A DNA stretch of 64,000 bases, taken from Brevinematales bacterium. Its GTDB lineage: Bacteria; Spirochaetota; Brevinematia; Brevinematales; Thermospiraceae. The notes beneath the pieces are model-generated. The model was given only the letters and a program-made list of their open reading frames with translations, was not told where the DNA came from and made no database searches. A program made the position numbers and the translations under genes. The first letter of the stretch is position 1. The number at the start of each line of letters is the position of its first letter. Shown here in pieces: positions 7,872-16,966 of this stretch. The stretch is taken from the NCBI GenBank assembly GCA_013177995.1, contig JABLXN010000007.1:1-64000 (forward strand), in the 5' to 3' direction.

Positions 7872-9106
7872 TTTTCTTGTCCTCTCAACAGTATTTCTCC
7901 TACAAGGAGTCCGAAAAGGCTATACCCCACTCCCCCTACGATAGTCAGGGCCTGGGGTATACTCTCATGCCAGAAAGAAAAGAGAACACCCTGCAAAATA
8001 ACCCCGAAAAGAATACTCAGGCTATAAAAGAGGCTTTTTCTTACCGTATAGAAACTCACAAGAAAGGAAATAAGGGCATAGGGAATAAAGCAAAAGGTAT
8101 AGAGGACGAGAAAACGTTCAAGCCCCGGATAACTCCCACCCAACAGGGTATGGGAAATAAAAAACCGGAAAATCCAGACCATGCCGGTATATCCCACTAA
8201 GATACCAAACAAAATGACGAGTCCCCAGACGGTGAGGCTTTGGGATTTTTCTTTTTGTTTGGTCATAACAGGCAAAAAAACTGTCGTAAAGGCCGACGCC
8301 ACAAAAAAGGATGCCCGGGCAATGAGGCCAGCCATCGCGTAGGAACCCACCACCTTCTGGTCCTGAAAAAAAGATCGAACCAGCAAAATATCAAACGAAG
8401 ACAGCACCACATAAGCCCCACCGGAGAGCATACTCACCACTAACATACGCCAGAAGTGGTCTGGTGGTCTGAAACGCTCACCTGCGAGACTTCGGTACCA
8501 CGGCCAGAGAGAGAGGGCAAATACCCCCGAAGAGAGAAGAAGGGGAACCAGATAGGCAAACATCACCCCAAAGGCTGTACGTAACCACCATCCCAACCCT
8601 ATGCCAAGGACAAGTTTGAGAAGCGTGGCTATCAATGTCATCCAGAAAAGAACTCCAAACTCATGGTGAAACTGGAGAAGCGTGTAGAGAAAAATCTGGA
8701 TATAGTTGGCAAATACGGTGAGAAAAAGAAGAACCAGAAGGGTCTGGTCAGGAAGATGAAGCCACCTTTGCCAAAGAGGCAGGGAAAGCCAGAGAAGCAT
8801 CTCTATGCTGACCAACAGTTTCATGAGATTGATGAAAAGAAACCGGATAAAAGACCGAAGTCCTTGTGGATGATGGGAAAACATTTCCCCTAATGATTGG
8901 TTCATAAAGAGCTGGAGACCCATCACAGGAACAGAGAGGATGGAAAAGAGCGAGCCCATGAGGGGACTGAGAATTCCATACTCGGCAGGTCCAATGAGTC
9001 TTCCCACTACCATATTGAAGACAAAATTCATCCCCCCCGTGAGGAAGGTGGCCATGGTCATCAGTCCCGTATATCCAACAATCTCTTTTCTGCTGAGCGT
9101 TTTCAT
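7868..9106 (-). CDS. Polysaccharide/lipid-linked flippase-like membrane protein (MOP superfamily)
   Basis: This 412-residue integral membrane protein has about 12 hydrophobic helices. The N-terminal helix pattern GGMNFVFNMVVGRLIGPAEYGIL is characteristic of Wzx/oligosaccharide flippases (a conserved G-P-x-E-Y-G after helix 1). It would move a lipid-linked sugar or similar lipid across the inner membrane. No glycosyltransferases are adjacent, so the substrate is unknown. It overlaps pcrA upstream and the barrel-like gene downstream by 4 nt each. Confidence 0.8.
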   Translation of the reverse strand: MKTLSRKEIVGYTGLMTMATFLTGGMNFVFNMVVGRLIGPAEYGILSPLMGSLFSILSVPVMGLQLFMNQSLGEMFSHHPQGLRSFIRFLFINLMKLLVSIEMLLWLSLPLWQRWLHLPDQTLLVLLFLTVFANYIQIFLYTLLQFHHEFGVLFWMTLIATLLKLVLGIGLGWWLRTAFGVMFAYLVPLLLSSGVFALSLWPWYRSLAGERFRPPDHFWRMLVVSMLSGGAYVVLSSFDILLVRSFFQDQKVVGSYAMAGLIARASFFVASAFTTVFLPVMTKQKEKSQSLTVWGLVILFGILVGYTGMVWIFRFFISHTLLGGSYPGLERFLVLYTFCFIPYALISFLVSFYTVRKSLFYSLSILFGVILQGVLFSFWHESIPQALTIVGGVGYSLFGLLVGEILLRGQEK

Positions 9107-11313
9107 AACACTTCCACACTGGAGAGAAAGTTTCCATCTAAAAGCTGAACGGCACCACTTTCAAAGCGGATCATGACCCGGTTTCCTATAATTTTAACCA
9201 CCTCTCCTTCTCCAAGGAGTCGGTGGCGTATTTTCACCCCTGGCTTAAGATCCTCAAAGGTGGCTGGTTTGCCGGCAGAAGAAGGTGTTTTTTTTACAGA
9301 CGAAGATGTCCTCTCAGTAGAGGAAGAAAAATTTCTTTTCTCCCATCCTGCGGACGCGTTGTTTTGGGTCATACGGCTGTACGATGAGGTTGGTTTTTCT
9401 TCTTTCACACATTCCTTTGGAATATACTCGAGATAGGGAGAGGCTACCACGCCAACAGTTTCGCCAAAGGCATATCTTTTTGATGGGACACAGAGGAAAA
9501 GCCTTTCTTTGGCCCGGGTGACAGCCACGTAAAAGAGGCGTTTTTCTTCGTTTTCTCCCCAGGGGGTTTCAGCGCTTCGACTGAGGGGAATGAGCCCGTC
9601 AACCACTCCAAGTACAAAAACCACTCGAAACTCAAGACCCTTGGCATTGTGAATGGTCATCAGGGTGACGTGATCGGTGTCTTTGATGTTTTCTTCAGTA
9701 CTATTGAGAATGGCGTAGTTGAGAAAATCCACAACCGTACTTCCTGGGTTGGCGTCTTCAAACACTCTTGCCGCATCAACAAGAGCCTGGATATTTTCCC
9801 AGCGTTCTGTTTCGTCCTGTTTTTTCCAGTACTCTTCAAGGGGAATGAGGTTAAGCAGGATACGAAGAAATGTTGAAGGGAGTACCACATCAATCTGTTC
9901 TCTGAGTTCGGAAAGCCCGGAGGCAAGCTCCTGAAGGATCTTGGCTTTTGCTCCTATTCCCGGGATGAGAGAAGCTTGCTTCATAGCACTCAAAAGGTCA
10001 CAACGGTTTTCCTGAGCGTAGGCAAGAAGTTTCTCTACCGTGGCTTCACCTATTCCCCGCGAGGGGACATCGATGAGTCTTTCAAAGGCAAGGACATTGA
10101 GAGGATTGGCGAGAAATGCTAAATAGGCAAGCACGTCTTTCACCTCCCTTCTTTCAAAGAAGCGAAGGCTTCCCACGATATGGTAGGGGATCTCATGCTT
10201 GATGAGAAGGTCTTCAATGGTTCCAGACTGGGCATTGATCCGGTAGAAGATGGCCATATCCCCGTAGGCATACCCGGAGCGTTTGAGACTTTTGATCTTT
10301 TCTACCACCTCTTCATAGAGGGAGCGTTCCTCCGCTCCATACATAATCACGATAGGAGGACCATTTTCATTCTCAGTCCAGAGGGTCTTGCCCATTCGGT
10401 CGTCTATGGCCTGGGCAATGCTGTTGGCCGCCTTGATGATTGTCCCTGTAGAACGGTAGTTCTGTTCCAGTTTGATGATGGTGGCATGGAATTGTTCTTC
10501 AAAGAGCCGCATATTGGTGACACGGGCACCACGCCAGCCGTAGATGGACTGGTCGTCGTCTCCCACAATCAGGATATTTTTGTGTTTTTGGGCAAGAAGA
10601 GAGACAATATCATACTGCAAACGATTGGTGTCTTGAAATTCGTCCACCATGATGTATTGCCAGAGATTTTGATAATACGCAAGCACTTCAGGGAAGTCTC
10701 TGAGAATGAGATAGGTGTTGACTAACAGGTCGCTATAATCCATGAGTTGGGTCTCTTTGAGCCTCTCTTCATAACGGTCATATATATCTTCTAAAAAATC
10801 TTTTTCTTCATAAGAACGGACACGTTTGCCGGCTACTTCGCTTATGGGTTTGAGTTCTTCTTTGGCTTTGGAAATGAGGGAAAGGAGGGTTTCTGGTTTG
10901 TGAAGTTTGGAAAACTCTGAGTAGTTGGGAATCTCTTTGAGTATTTTGCGGATAATTTTGAGAGCGTCATCGTCGTCGATGGCTTCCCATCGCTTTTCGT
11001 ATCCAAGAAGGTGAGCGTATTCCCTGAGAATTCGGTATCCCATGGAGTGGAATGTCCGAATCCAGAGGCCGGAAGTGCTGAGATGGGTGAGATTTTCTAT
11101 TCGCTCTTTCATCTCATTGGCAGCCTTGTTGGTAAAAGTAACGGCTAAAATACTCTTGGGTTCAATGTTTTTTGTCTTGAGAAGATAGGCAAAGCGATGG
11201 GTGATAACCCGGGTTTTTCCAGAGCCCGGTCCGGCCAAGATGAGATACGGGCCATCCGTTGCCGTTACCGCTTCTCTTTGCTTGTCGTTAAGTGGTTGAA
11301 GAATAGGGTCCAT
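9103..11313 (-). CDS. pcrA: UvrD/PcrA-type superfamily 1 DNA helicase
   Basis: This 736-residue ATP-dependent 3'-5' DNA helicase acts in repair and in clearing replication blocks. Walker A (LAGPGSGKTRV, about 27-37), Walker B with the family motif DEFQDTN, QSIYGWRGA, QNYRST and TIHNAKGLEF are all visible in order. The C-terminal ~50 residues (GVKIRHRLLGEGEVVKIIG) form the PcrA Tudor-like domain that contacts RNA polymerase. Length is normal for PcrA. It is the first gene of a minus-strand run. Confidence 0.95.
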   Translation of the reverse strand: MDPILQPLNDKQREAVTATDGPYLILAGPGSGKTRVITHRFAYLLKTKNIEPKSILAVTFTNKAANEMKERIENLTHLSTSGLWIRTFHSMGYRILREYAHLLGYEKRWEAIDDDDALKIIRKILKEIPNYSEFSKLHKPETLLSLISKAKEELKPISEVAGKRVRSYEEKDFLEDIYDRYEERLKETQLMDYSDLLVNTYLILRDFPEVLAYYQNLWQYIMVDEFQDTNRLQYDIVSLLAQKHKNILIVGDDDQSIYGWRGARVTNMRLFEEQFHATIIKLEQNYRSTGTIIKAANSIAQAIDDRMGKTLWTENENGPPIVIMYGAEERSLYEEVVEKIKSLKRSGYAYGDMAIFYRINAQSGTIEDLLIKHEIPYHIVGSLRFFERREVKDVLAYLAFLANPLNVLAFERLIDVPSRGIGEATVEKLLAYAQENRCDLLSAMKQASLIPGIGAKAKILQELASGLSELREQIDVVLPSTFLRILLNLIPLEEYWKKQDETERWENIQALVDAARVFEDANPGSTVVDFLNYAILNSTEENIKDTDHVTLMTIHNAKGLEFRVVFVLGVVDGLIPLSRSAETPWGENEEKRLFYVAVTRAKERLFLCVPSKRYAFGETVGVVASPYLEYIPKECVKEEKPTSSYSRMTQNNASAGWEKRNFSSSTERTSSSVKKTPSSAGKPATFEDLKPGVKIRHRLLGEGEVVKIIGNRVMIRFESGAVQLLDGNFLSSVEVL

Positions 11314-11463
11314 ACTTTCCTCGTGTAAAAAAGATACTCATATTGTGGAGAAAAAGGGGGATTTTTTCAAGTTTTGGGGTGGGGAACATAGGGGCAATTT
11401 TTTCTCTTATTTCAACTGGAACAGTGAAACCACAATATCTAGAGCGAGTTCCCTCTCTTTTTC

Positions 11464-11492
11464 TTGACATCCTTTTTGATTTCCCTTATAAT
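11464..11492 (+). promoter_or_regulatory. Consensus sigma-70 promoter of the rpsP operon
   Basis: Perfect TTGACA (11464-11469), 17-bp spacer and perfect TATAAT (11487-11492). The start site would fall about 20 bp before the GGAGG ribosome binding site of rpsP. Confidence 0.9.
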
Positions 11493-11521
11493 ACATAGAC
11501 AAAATTGCGAGGAGGCTACCT

Positions 11522-11761
11522 TTGGCAGTTCATATTCGTTTGACACGCATGGGAAAGGCTAAACAGCCCTATTATCGTATCGTGGTTGTGGACAGTCGTG
11601 CACCAAGAGACGGGGCATATATTGAAAGTCTTGGATATTATCATCCCACAGAGGAGGGAAAGACCTCTCTTGATCTCGCCCGGTATGAAGAGTGGATTCG
11701 CAAAGGGGCTATTCCCACCGATGTGGTAAAAAATCTCGCCAAGAAGGCCAAGAGGGCATAA
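11522..11761 (+). CDS. rpsP: 30S ribosomal protein S16
   Basis: This 79-residue small-subunit protein begins with TTG, preceded by GGAGG. It matches S16 throughout: VHIRLTRMGKAKQPYYRIVVVDSR, DGAYIESLGYYHP, then an alanine/lysine end. It opens the conserved operon with rimM, trmD, rplS and rnhB. The KH-domain gene that often lies between rpsP and rimM is absent here. Confidence 0.97.
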   Translation: MAVHIRLTRMGKAKQPYYRIVVVDSRAPRDGAYIESLGYYHPTEEGKTSLDLARYEEWIRKGAIPTDVVKNLAKKAKRA

Positions 11762-11764
11762 CAG

Positions 11765-12283
11765 GTGGCATATACACCACTGGTTTTGATAGGACGTTTC
11801 ACCAAACCGTATGGACTCAAAGGGCATATCAAGGTCCAGTGGTATGTGGATGAGATAAACGACCTTGGTGCTTTTGAGCGCTTTTTTATCGAAGACCGAA
11901 AGGTCCCCGGTGGGTATAGAGAGGTTTCTTTTGTGGAAATCCGGGAGTACCAGAAGGCCTACGTTGCCAAGGTGACAGGTATGGATGATAGGACAGCGGT
12001 GGAGTCCTTAGTTGGGAAGGCCATCTATGTCCGAGAAGAGGATTTTCCTCCCTTGCCGGAGGGAGAGTACTATATCAAAGACATCCTTGGTTGTGAGGTG
12101 AGGTACCAGGGAAGTGTTTTTGGTGTGGTGGAAAACTTCTTTGAAGTAGGGCAGAAGACGCTTTTTGTGATAAAAATGACAGGCGGAAAGAGCCTTGCTG
12201 TGCCGTACGAGCCGCGCTATTTTGTGCGGGTGGATGTAGCCGCAAAACAGATTGAGGCAGAGCATCTTTCCGAACTTTTGTAG
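11765..12283 (+). CDS. rimM: 16S rRNA processing/ribosome maturation factor RimM
   Basis: This 172-residue protein binds ribosomal protein S19 and helps mature the 30S head. The N-terminal domain starts IGRFTKPYGLKGHIKVQW, the RimM signature. The C-terminal PRC barrel contains EYYIKDILGCEV and LAVPYEPRYFVRVD. It starts with GTG 3 bp after rpsP, and trmD begins immediately after its stop codon. Length is typical. Confidence 0.95.
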   Translation: MAYTPLVLIGRFTKPYGLKGHIKVQWYVDEINDLGAFERFFIEDRKVPGGYREVSFVEIREYQKAYVAKVTGMDDRTAVESLVGKAIYVREEDFPPLPEGEYYIKDILGCEVRYQGSVFGVVENFFEVGQKTLFVIKMTGGKSLAVPYEPRYFVRVDVAAKQIEAEHLSELL

Positions 12284-13084
12284 ATGCGTTTTGATGTAGT
12301 GACCATATTTCCCGAGGTGGTGGAGCCATACCTCCAGAAGGGAATCCTTCGGCGGGCCATAGAGGAAAAAAGAATCTCTGTTTGTGTCCATCAGCTTCGG
12401 GAGTTTTCGCCCCTGAAGGGTGGGCGAGTAGATGCCCCTATTGTAGGGCATGGAAAGGGGATGCTGTTTCGACCAGAACCTCTTTCTGAGGCGGTGAGAC
12501 GCATCAAAGGTCCAGAAGGACAGGTGGTGCTTCTTTCTCCTCAGGGGGAGAGGTTCACAGCCGGGATAGCGAGGGAGTTGGCTCGTGTTCCCCAGTTAGT
12601 GTTGGTCTCAGCAAGGTATGAGGGAGTGGATACTCGTTTTGTCCACCGGTATGTGGATAGAGAAATTTCCATTGGGGATTTTGTCCTGATGGGAGGAGAA
12701 CTCCCCGCCCTCTGTGTGATTGAGGCGGTGACACGGTTCGTAGGAGAGGTACTGGAAACCGAGGCTGTTGAGGGAGAGAGTTTTGAATCGGGCCTTTTGG
12801 AGTACGACCATTATACCGAGCCAGCGGAGTTTGAAGGCATAGGTATTCCAGAGGTGCTGAAGAGTGGCAACCATCAGAGGGTTTCCGCGTGGCGTTATGA
12901 GAATGCGGTGGCCAAGACCTACCGAAGGCGTCCGGACCTCTTTGCTGAGTATATGCCGCCATTGCCAGAAGCGGGAACGCTACGGCGACTTCGCAAGAGA
13001 AACGAAATGATGCGAAAGTTTTTGAATGTGATACAAAAAACGGTAAAGGAGTGGAAAGATGGCAGAGAACACGAAAGCGAATAA
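12284..13084 (+). CDS. trmD: tRNA (guanine-37 N1)-methyltransferase TrmD
   Basis: This 266-residue SPOUT methyltransferase puts m1G at tRNA position 37. Visible signatures are [17 protein letters not shown] at the N-terminus, [13 protein letters not shown], and the trefoil-knot SAM site with [13 protein letters not shown] and [15 protein letters not shown]. Its last 26 nt overlap the rplS start, which suggests translational coupling. Confidence 0.97.
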   Translation: MRFDVVTIFPEVVEPYLQKGILRRAIEEKRISVCVHQLREFSPLKGGRVDAPIVGHGKGMLFRPEPLSEAVRRIKGPEGQVVLLSPQGERFTAGIARELARVPQLVLVSARYEGVDTRFVHRYVDREISIGDFVLMGGELPALCVIEAVTRFVGEVLETEAVEGESFESGLLEYDHYTEPAEFEGIGIPEVLKSGNHQRVSAWRYENAVAKTYRRRPDLFAEYMPPLPEAGTLRRLRKRNEMMRKFLNVIQKTVKEWKDGREHESE

Positions 13085-13523
13085 ACTCGAATTGAAGCAG
13101 AAGCGTGCTGAAGCGAGGAAGGCAAGAGAAGAGGCTATAGCCGCCAAGTTGGCTGCTCTTCCCAAGAAGAACCGTCTTGATGAGGTAGAGAAAGCCCTTC
13201 TTGCAGAGCAAAACAATACTGATAAGTTCCCTGTGTTCAATGTAGGGGATACGGTGCGAGTCCATGTCAAGATCAAAGAAGGAGACAAGGAACGTATTCA
13301 GCCCTATGAAGGGGTGGTGATGATGTTCCAGAATGCTGGGCCCAGACGGAGTTTCACCGTTCGTCGTGTGAGTTATGGCGTGGCCATAGAGAGGGTTTTC
13401 CCCTTCCATTCTCCTTATATTGCCAAGGTGGAAGTGGTACGCCGTGGGCGTGTTCGTCGGGCTAAACTTACCTATCTTCGTGGTCGATTTGGTCGTTCGG
13501 CTGTTCTCGAGGAGAAGGTATAA
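13059..13523 (+). CDS. rplS: 50S ribosomal protein L19 with N-terminal extension
   Basis: This is a 154-residue protein; L19 is usually about 115. The core is unmistakable: [49 protein letters not shown] and [18 protein letters not shown]. It is preceded by a ~40-residue Lys/Glu/Ala-rich helix (residues 2-40). The ATG at 13059 follows AAAGGAG and lies inside trmD. An inner start would remove the extension, but no later ATG with a good site precedes the core. Confidence 0.95.
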   Translation: MAENTKANKLELKQKRAEARKAREEAIAAKLAALPKKNRLDEVEKALLAEQNNTDKFPVFNVGDTVRVHVKIKEGDKERIQPYEGVVMMFQNAGPRRSFTVRRVSYGVAIERVFPFHSPYIAKVEVVRRGRVRRAKLTYLRGRFGRSAVLEEKV

Positions 13524-13526
13524 CCT

Positions 13527-14189
13527 ATGGGACGCTGCCCTCGTGATGTGGATCTTTTCGTTCATGAGAGAGATCTGCAGGCGAAAGGGTATCGTTATAT
13601 TGCTGGTATAGATGAGGCTGGTCGTGGACCACTGGCTGGCCCTGTGGTAGCGGCTGCTGTGATTTTTGATGTAGGCCATCTGCCACACCTTCCTGATGTG
13701 TATGATTCCAAAGCGCTGACACCCCGTCAGCGCTTTGTGCTTTTTGAGAAAATCTCTGAAGGTGCGTTAGCTATCGGAGTGGGGATAGTTGACAACAGAG
13801 AGATCGATCGGCTCAATATCTACAGGGCGACGCAGGTAGCTATGGTTCAGGCCCTTCAAAAGGCAGGGCATCACTATGAGGCTGTTCTGGTAGATGCTAT
13901 GCCTCTTTCCCTTGAATGTCCTGTTTTCTCCATTGTGAAAGGGGATCAACGCTCATTTTTCATTGCGGCGGCCTCTATTATTGCCAAAGTAGAAAGAGAC
14001 AGGATCATGGACAAACTTCATGAGGAGTATCCCTATTATGGCTGGAATGAGAATAGAGGATACCCTACGAAAAAACATCGAGAGGCTATTGTTCAGTATG
14101 GCCTTTCTCCTTATCACCGACTGAGTTTTGATTGTTATGGGCAAGACAATCCGGGCAGATGCCAACCAGATAGAAAACATGTTGACTAA
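13527..14189 (+). CDS. rnhB: Ribonuclease HII
   Basis: This 220-residue enzyme cleaves RNA in RNA-DNA hybrids and at single ribonucleotides in DNA. Catalytic motifs are visible: GIDEAGRGPLAGPVV, DSKALTPRQR, the VDAMPL segment and the AAASIIAKVERDR helix. It is the last gene of the rpsP operon. Its final 104 nt overlap the convergent fur-family gene; the conserved part ends near residue 200, so only a non-essential tail lies in the overlap. Confidence 0.95.
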   Translation: MGRCPRDVDLFVHERDLQAKGYRYIAGIDEAGRGPLAGPVVAAAVIFDVGHLPHLPDVYDSKALTPRQRFVLFEKISEGALAIGVGIVDNREIDRLNIYRATQVAMVQALQKAGHHYEAVLVDAMPLSLECPVFSIVKGDQRSFFIAAASIIAKVERDRIMDKLHEEYPYYGWNENRGYPTKKHREAIVQYGLSPYHRLSFDCYGQDNPGRCQPDRKHVD

Positions 14190-14508
14190 CAAGATAAGGT
14201 TTTTGGAAGACCTCTTCAGGGAGGGGGCATTTCTGAAGAGGGAAAAAGCGATGGCAGGCTTCACAATGAAAAAAGTGACTATGATGGTGAGTTGAAAGGA
14301 AGTAGGTTTGAGTGCCACTTTTCGAACAGGGGAGAACAAAGCTTTCTACCAGGCCTTCTTTCTGGAGGTACTCAAGAGCCCGATAGATAGAGGTTTTGTG
14401 AACATCGGGGAAATGGTCGTGAATGTCCTGAACACAGAGGGGATAAGCACTCTCCTTTTCAAGGAGGTGGATAATCTCCTTTCTCAGAGTAGAAAATCGT
14501 TTTCGCAT
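14086..14508 (-). CDS. Fur-family metal-responsive transcription regulator
   Basis: This 140-residue protein has an N-terminal winged helix (about 10-75; VQDIHDHFPDVHKTSIYRALEYL). The C-terminal metal-binding domain carries HHHSHFFHCEACH and GICPDC, which give two CxxC pairs and a histidine cluster. Fur relatives repress iron-, zinc- or peroxide-stress genes; the metal cannot be told from this reading. It follows pgpA by 2 bp and overlaps rnhB on the other strand. Confidence 0.9.
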   Translation of the reverse strand: MRKRFSTLRKEIIHLLEKESAYPLCVQDIHDHFPDVHKTSIYRALEYLQKEGLVESFVLPCSKSGTQTYFLSTHHHSHFFHCEACHRFFPLQKCPLPEEVFQKPYLVSQHVFYLVGICPDCLAHNNQNSVGDKEKGHTEQ

Positions 14509-14510
14509 AT

Positions 14511-15008
14511 TTAGAGAGGAAGTACCGAGGGGGCAAACCGCACAATCTGCAAAAGAATATTGGCGTACAGAGCGGCAAAAAGGTCATCGATCATCACGCC
14601 AAAGCCCCCATGAATCTTTTGCAGAGAAGCGATAGGGGTGGGTTTCGTGATGTCAAAGAGTCTGAAAAGAAGAAACCCCATAATCACATACCGCCAGCTC
14701 TCAAGGTCCCCGTGAAAGGGAAAGGTGAAGAGGGTGGCCATCATGCCAAGTATTTCATCGATTACAATAACGCCAGGATCTTTGGCCTGATAGAGGTGTT
14801 TTTCCGCATAAGTGGTAATGGGAATAGCTAAAAGCAAGAGAAGAAGCCAGATACCATAGAACCAGAAACCGAGGGGAGCAAGCACAATGAAAAGGAAGAC
14901 CCCAACCAGGCTTCCAAAGGTTCCCGGCATGAATGGAAAATATCCCGTATAGAAACCCGTTACCAAAAAATCAATAATACCATGAGAAAGGTTTTTCATT
15001 TTGCTCAT
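14511..15008 (-). CDS. pgpA: Phosphatidylglycerophosphatase A
   Basis: This 165-residue membrane enzyme removes phosphate from phosphatidylglycerophosphate to give phosphatidylglycerol. The family pattern is present: GFYTGYFPFMPGTFGSLVG near the N-terminus, VIVIDEILGMM and RLFDITKPTPI. A longer frame reaches 15110, but AGGAGG before the ATG at 15008 and the ATGA overlap with pgsA favour the shorter start. It follows pgsA, the preceding enzyme of the same pathway. Confidence 0.93.
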   Translation of the reverse strand: MSKMKNLSHGIIDFLVTGFYTGYFPFMPGTFGSLVGVFLFIVLAPLGFWFYGIWLLLLLLAIPITTYAEKHLYQAKDPGVIVIDEILGMMATLFTFPFHGDLESWRYVIMGFLLFRLFDITKPTPIASLQKIHGGFGVMIDDLFAALYANILLQIVRFAPSVLPL

Positions 15009-15634
15009 TTTTTGCCTCCTGAAGACATTTTTTTGTAATAGTCCCAACCTGTATAAAGGGTAAAGAGAGCAATGAGGATTGTCAAGAGAAGAGGAAGGTA
15101 CTGAATCCATTCAGGCAGACGAAGACGGCCAATCACTTCGTGGTATTCAAGGGGGGCTTTGTATACCCAGCGAGCAAAGGTCTTGAGTATCCACATAAAG
15201 GCCATGATCAGGGTGATACCCACCATCTGAAAGGTGGTTTTTGCCTTGGCTATGAAAGAGGTCTTGAAAGAGAGCCCATGTTTTTTGGCATATCCCCGAA
15301 GCCAGGTGACAAAGAGATCCCTGAGAAAAATAGGCAAGACCACGTACCAGGGAATATGGAGAAAAGGAAGAAAACAAAAAACCCCATACACCGCCCATAC
15401 AAGGAATTTATCGGCCAGGGGATCAAGGTAGGCCCCCCATTCAGTGGACTGGTTGAGTTTTCGCGCAATAATACCATCAAAGGTGTCAGTTAGAGCAGAA
15501 AGTCCATAAAGCACAAAGGCTATCGTGAGGCTTTCCCACGTGTTGAAAAAAATCAAAGCCACAATAAAAGGGATGAGCAAAATACGAAGGTAGGTGAGAA
15601 GATTGGGAATGGTAAAGAGTTCTTTCTGTGTCAT
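15005..15634 (-). CDS. pgsA: CDP-diacylglycerol-glycerol-3-phosphate 3-phosphatidyltransferase
   Basis: This 209-residue inner-membrane enzyme makes phosphatidylglycerophosphate. The CDP-alcohol phosphotransferase signature DG-x2-AR-x8-G-x3-D-x3-D is present (DTFDGIIARKL to GAYLDPLADK). Several membrane helices surround it. It overlaps rimO by 4 nt upstream and pgpA by 4 nt downstream, so PG synthesis is a two-step unit. Confidence 0.95.
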   Translation of the reverse strand: MTQKELFTIPNLLTYLRILLIPFIVALIFFNTWESLTIAFVLYGLSALTDTFDGIIARKLNQSTEWGAYLDPLADKFLVWAVYGVFCFLPFLHIPWYVVLPIFLRDLFVTWLRGYAKKHGLSFKTSFIAKAKTTFQMVGITLIMAFMWILKTFARWVYKAPLEYHEVIGRLRLPEWIQYLPLLLTILIALFTLYTGWDYYKKMSSGGKK

Positions 15635-16953
15635 ACCATAACCCCCTTGAGGTCATAGGATTTGTGGACGGCCTCTATACGGACCTGGTGAAAAATCTTT
15701 CCTTCAAAGGAATCTTTCCATGGAACATACACGACGCCATCTATCTCAGGGGCATCGTAGGGGGTACGAAGGAGTCGGTAGGGTTTCCCACGCAAGAGTT
15801 TTTCTTGTCCATCATCGATACAGGTGATGGTTCTTCCCACAAGACGGGAAAGACGCTTTTCAGAGATACTTTTCTGGAGAGTGGCAAGGTAGGATATCCT
15901 CTCTTTGATAGTCTTTTTTGAGACTTTTGAAGGAAGAGTAGATGAAAAACTTCCCTCTTCGTCAGAATAGGCAAAAAAACCCACTCTCTCCATCTGGGCA
16001 TCCTGAAGAAACCGAGCTAATATTTCTATATCCTCATCAGTTTCCCCGGGATAACCGACAATAAAGGCAGACCTTAAGGCTATCTCAGGATAAATGTTTC
16101 GGATCTTTTCGATATAGGAGAGAAGCTTCTGTGGGTTTCCGCCTCTTCGCATGCTGGTCAGAATTCGGCTACTCGCATGCTGGAGAGGGATATCGATATA
16201 GGGAACAAGAGAGGGGTATTCTTTCATGGTCTTGACGATGGAGAGTACCTCTGGTTCTGGATAGAGGTACATGAGACGAATCCAGGAAAAGCCTATGTTT
16301 GCCAGCTGAGGCAGAAGAAGCGTCAGAGAAGGCTTGCCGTACAGATCCACTCCGTAGCTTGTGCTATCTTCGGCGATGAGAATGAGTTCTTCTATCCCCT
16401 GTTCACGAAGAAAACGGGCTTCTTCCACAATGTCTTCGAGAGGACGGCTTCTCTGGGGGCCACGTATGGATGGGATCACACAAAATCCACAGCGGCGGTT
16501 GCATCCCTCTGAGATTTTGAGGTAGGCATAGGCAAGGCCTGAAAATAACAGAGAACGTTCTTTTTTCCACCGGGTATCTGTATAGGTGGGGCTATCCACA
16601 TAGCCAGCACTTTCGATTGCCTTGAGAACAAGGAAAGGGTCCTTGACGCCGGTAGCATGATCTATCTCAGGAAGAAGGGAGAGGAGTTGTTCTTTGTAGC
16701 GTTCTGTGAGGCATCCTGTGGCCACTATCTTGAGAGAGGGATGGTGTTTTTTGAGATGGGCGTAAGAAAGGATAGTTTCGATGGATTCTTCTTTGGCTTT
16801 GTCAATAAAACCACAGGTATTGACAATGATGATATCCGCTTCCTCGGGGTTTGAAACAAAAGTATATTCATGGCTTACTAAAAAGTAGGCCATTCTTTCG
16901 GCATCAACGAGGGCTTTTGGGCATCCTAAGGCATCGAGAAAGACTTTCTTCAA
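15631..16953 (-). CDS. rimO: Ribosomal protein S12 methylthiotransferase RimO
   Basis: This radical-SAM enzyme of 440 residues adds a methylthio group to an aspartate of S12. FLDALGCPKALVDAERM marks the N-terminal cluster domain. The radical-SAM CxxxCxxC lies in EGCNRRCGFCVIPSIRGPQRSRP, followed by LILIAEDSTSYGVDLYG, which separates RimO from MiaB. A C-terminal TRAM-like segment ends it. A longer frame starts at 16989, but TAGGAGG before the TTG at 16953 supports this start. Confidence 0.93.
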   Translation of the reverse strand: MKKVFLDALGCPKALVDAERMAYFLVSHEYTFVSNPEEADIIIVNTCGFIDKAKEESIETILSYAHLKKHHPSLKIVATGCLTERYKEQLLSLLPEIDHATGVKDPFLVLKAIESAGYVDSPTYTDTRWKKERSLLFSGLAYAYLKISEGCNRRCGFCVIPSIRGPQRSRPLEDIVEEARFLREQGIEELILIAEDSTSYGVDLYGKPSLTLLLPQLANIGFSWIRLMYLYPEPEVLSIVKTMKEYPSLVPYIDIPLQHASSRILTSMRRGGNPQKLLSYIEKIRNIYPEIALRSAFIVGYPGETDEDIEILARFLQDAQMERVGFFAYSDEEGSFSSTLPSKVSKKTIKERISYLATLQKSISEKRLSRLVGRTITCIDDGQEKLLRGKPYRLLRTPYDAPEIDGVVYVPWKDSFEGKIFHQVRIEAVHKSYDLKGVMV

Positions 16954-16966
16954 AGAGCTTTTCCTC

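Noticed and set aside
12555-13688. 377-codon minus-strand ORF
   Set aside because: It lies antisense to trmD, rplS and rnhB, whose frames are certain, and its His/Pro/Ser-rich product looks like a shadow of coding DNA.
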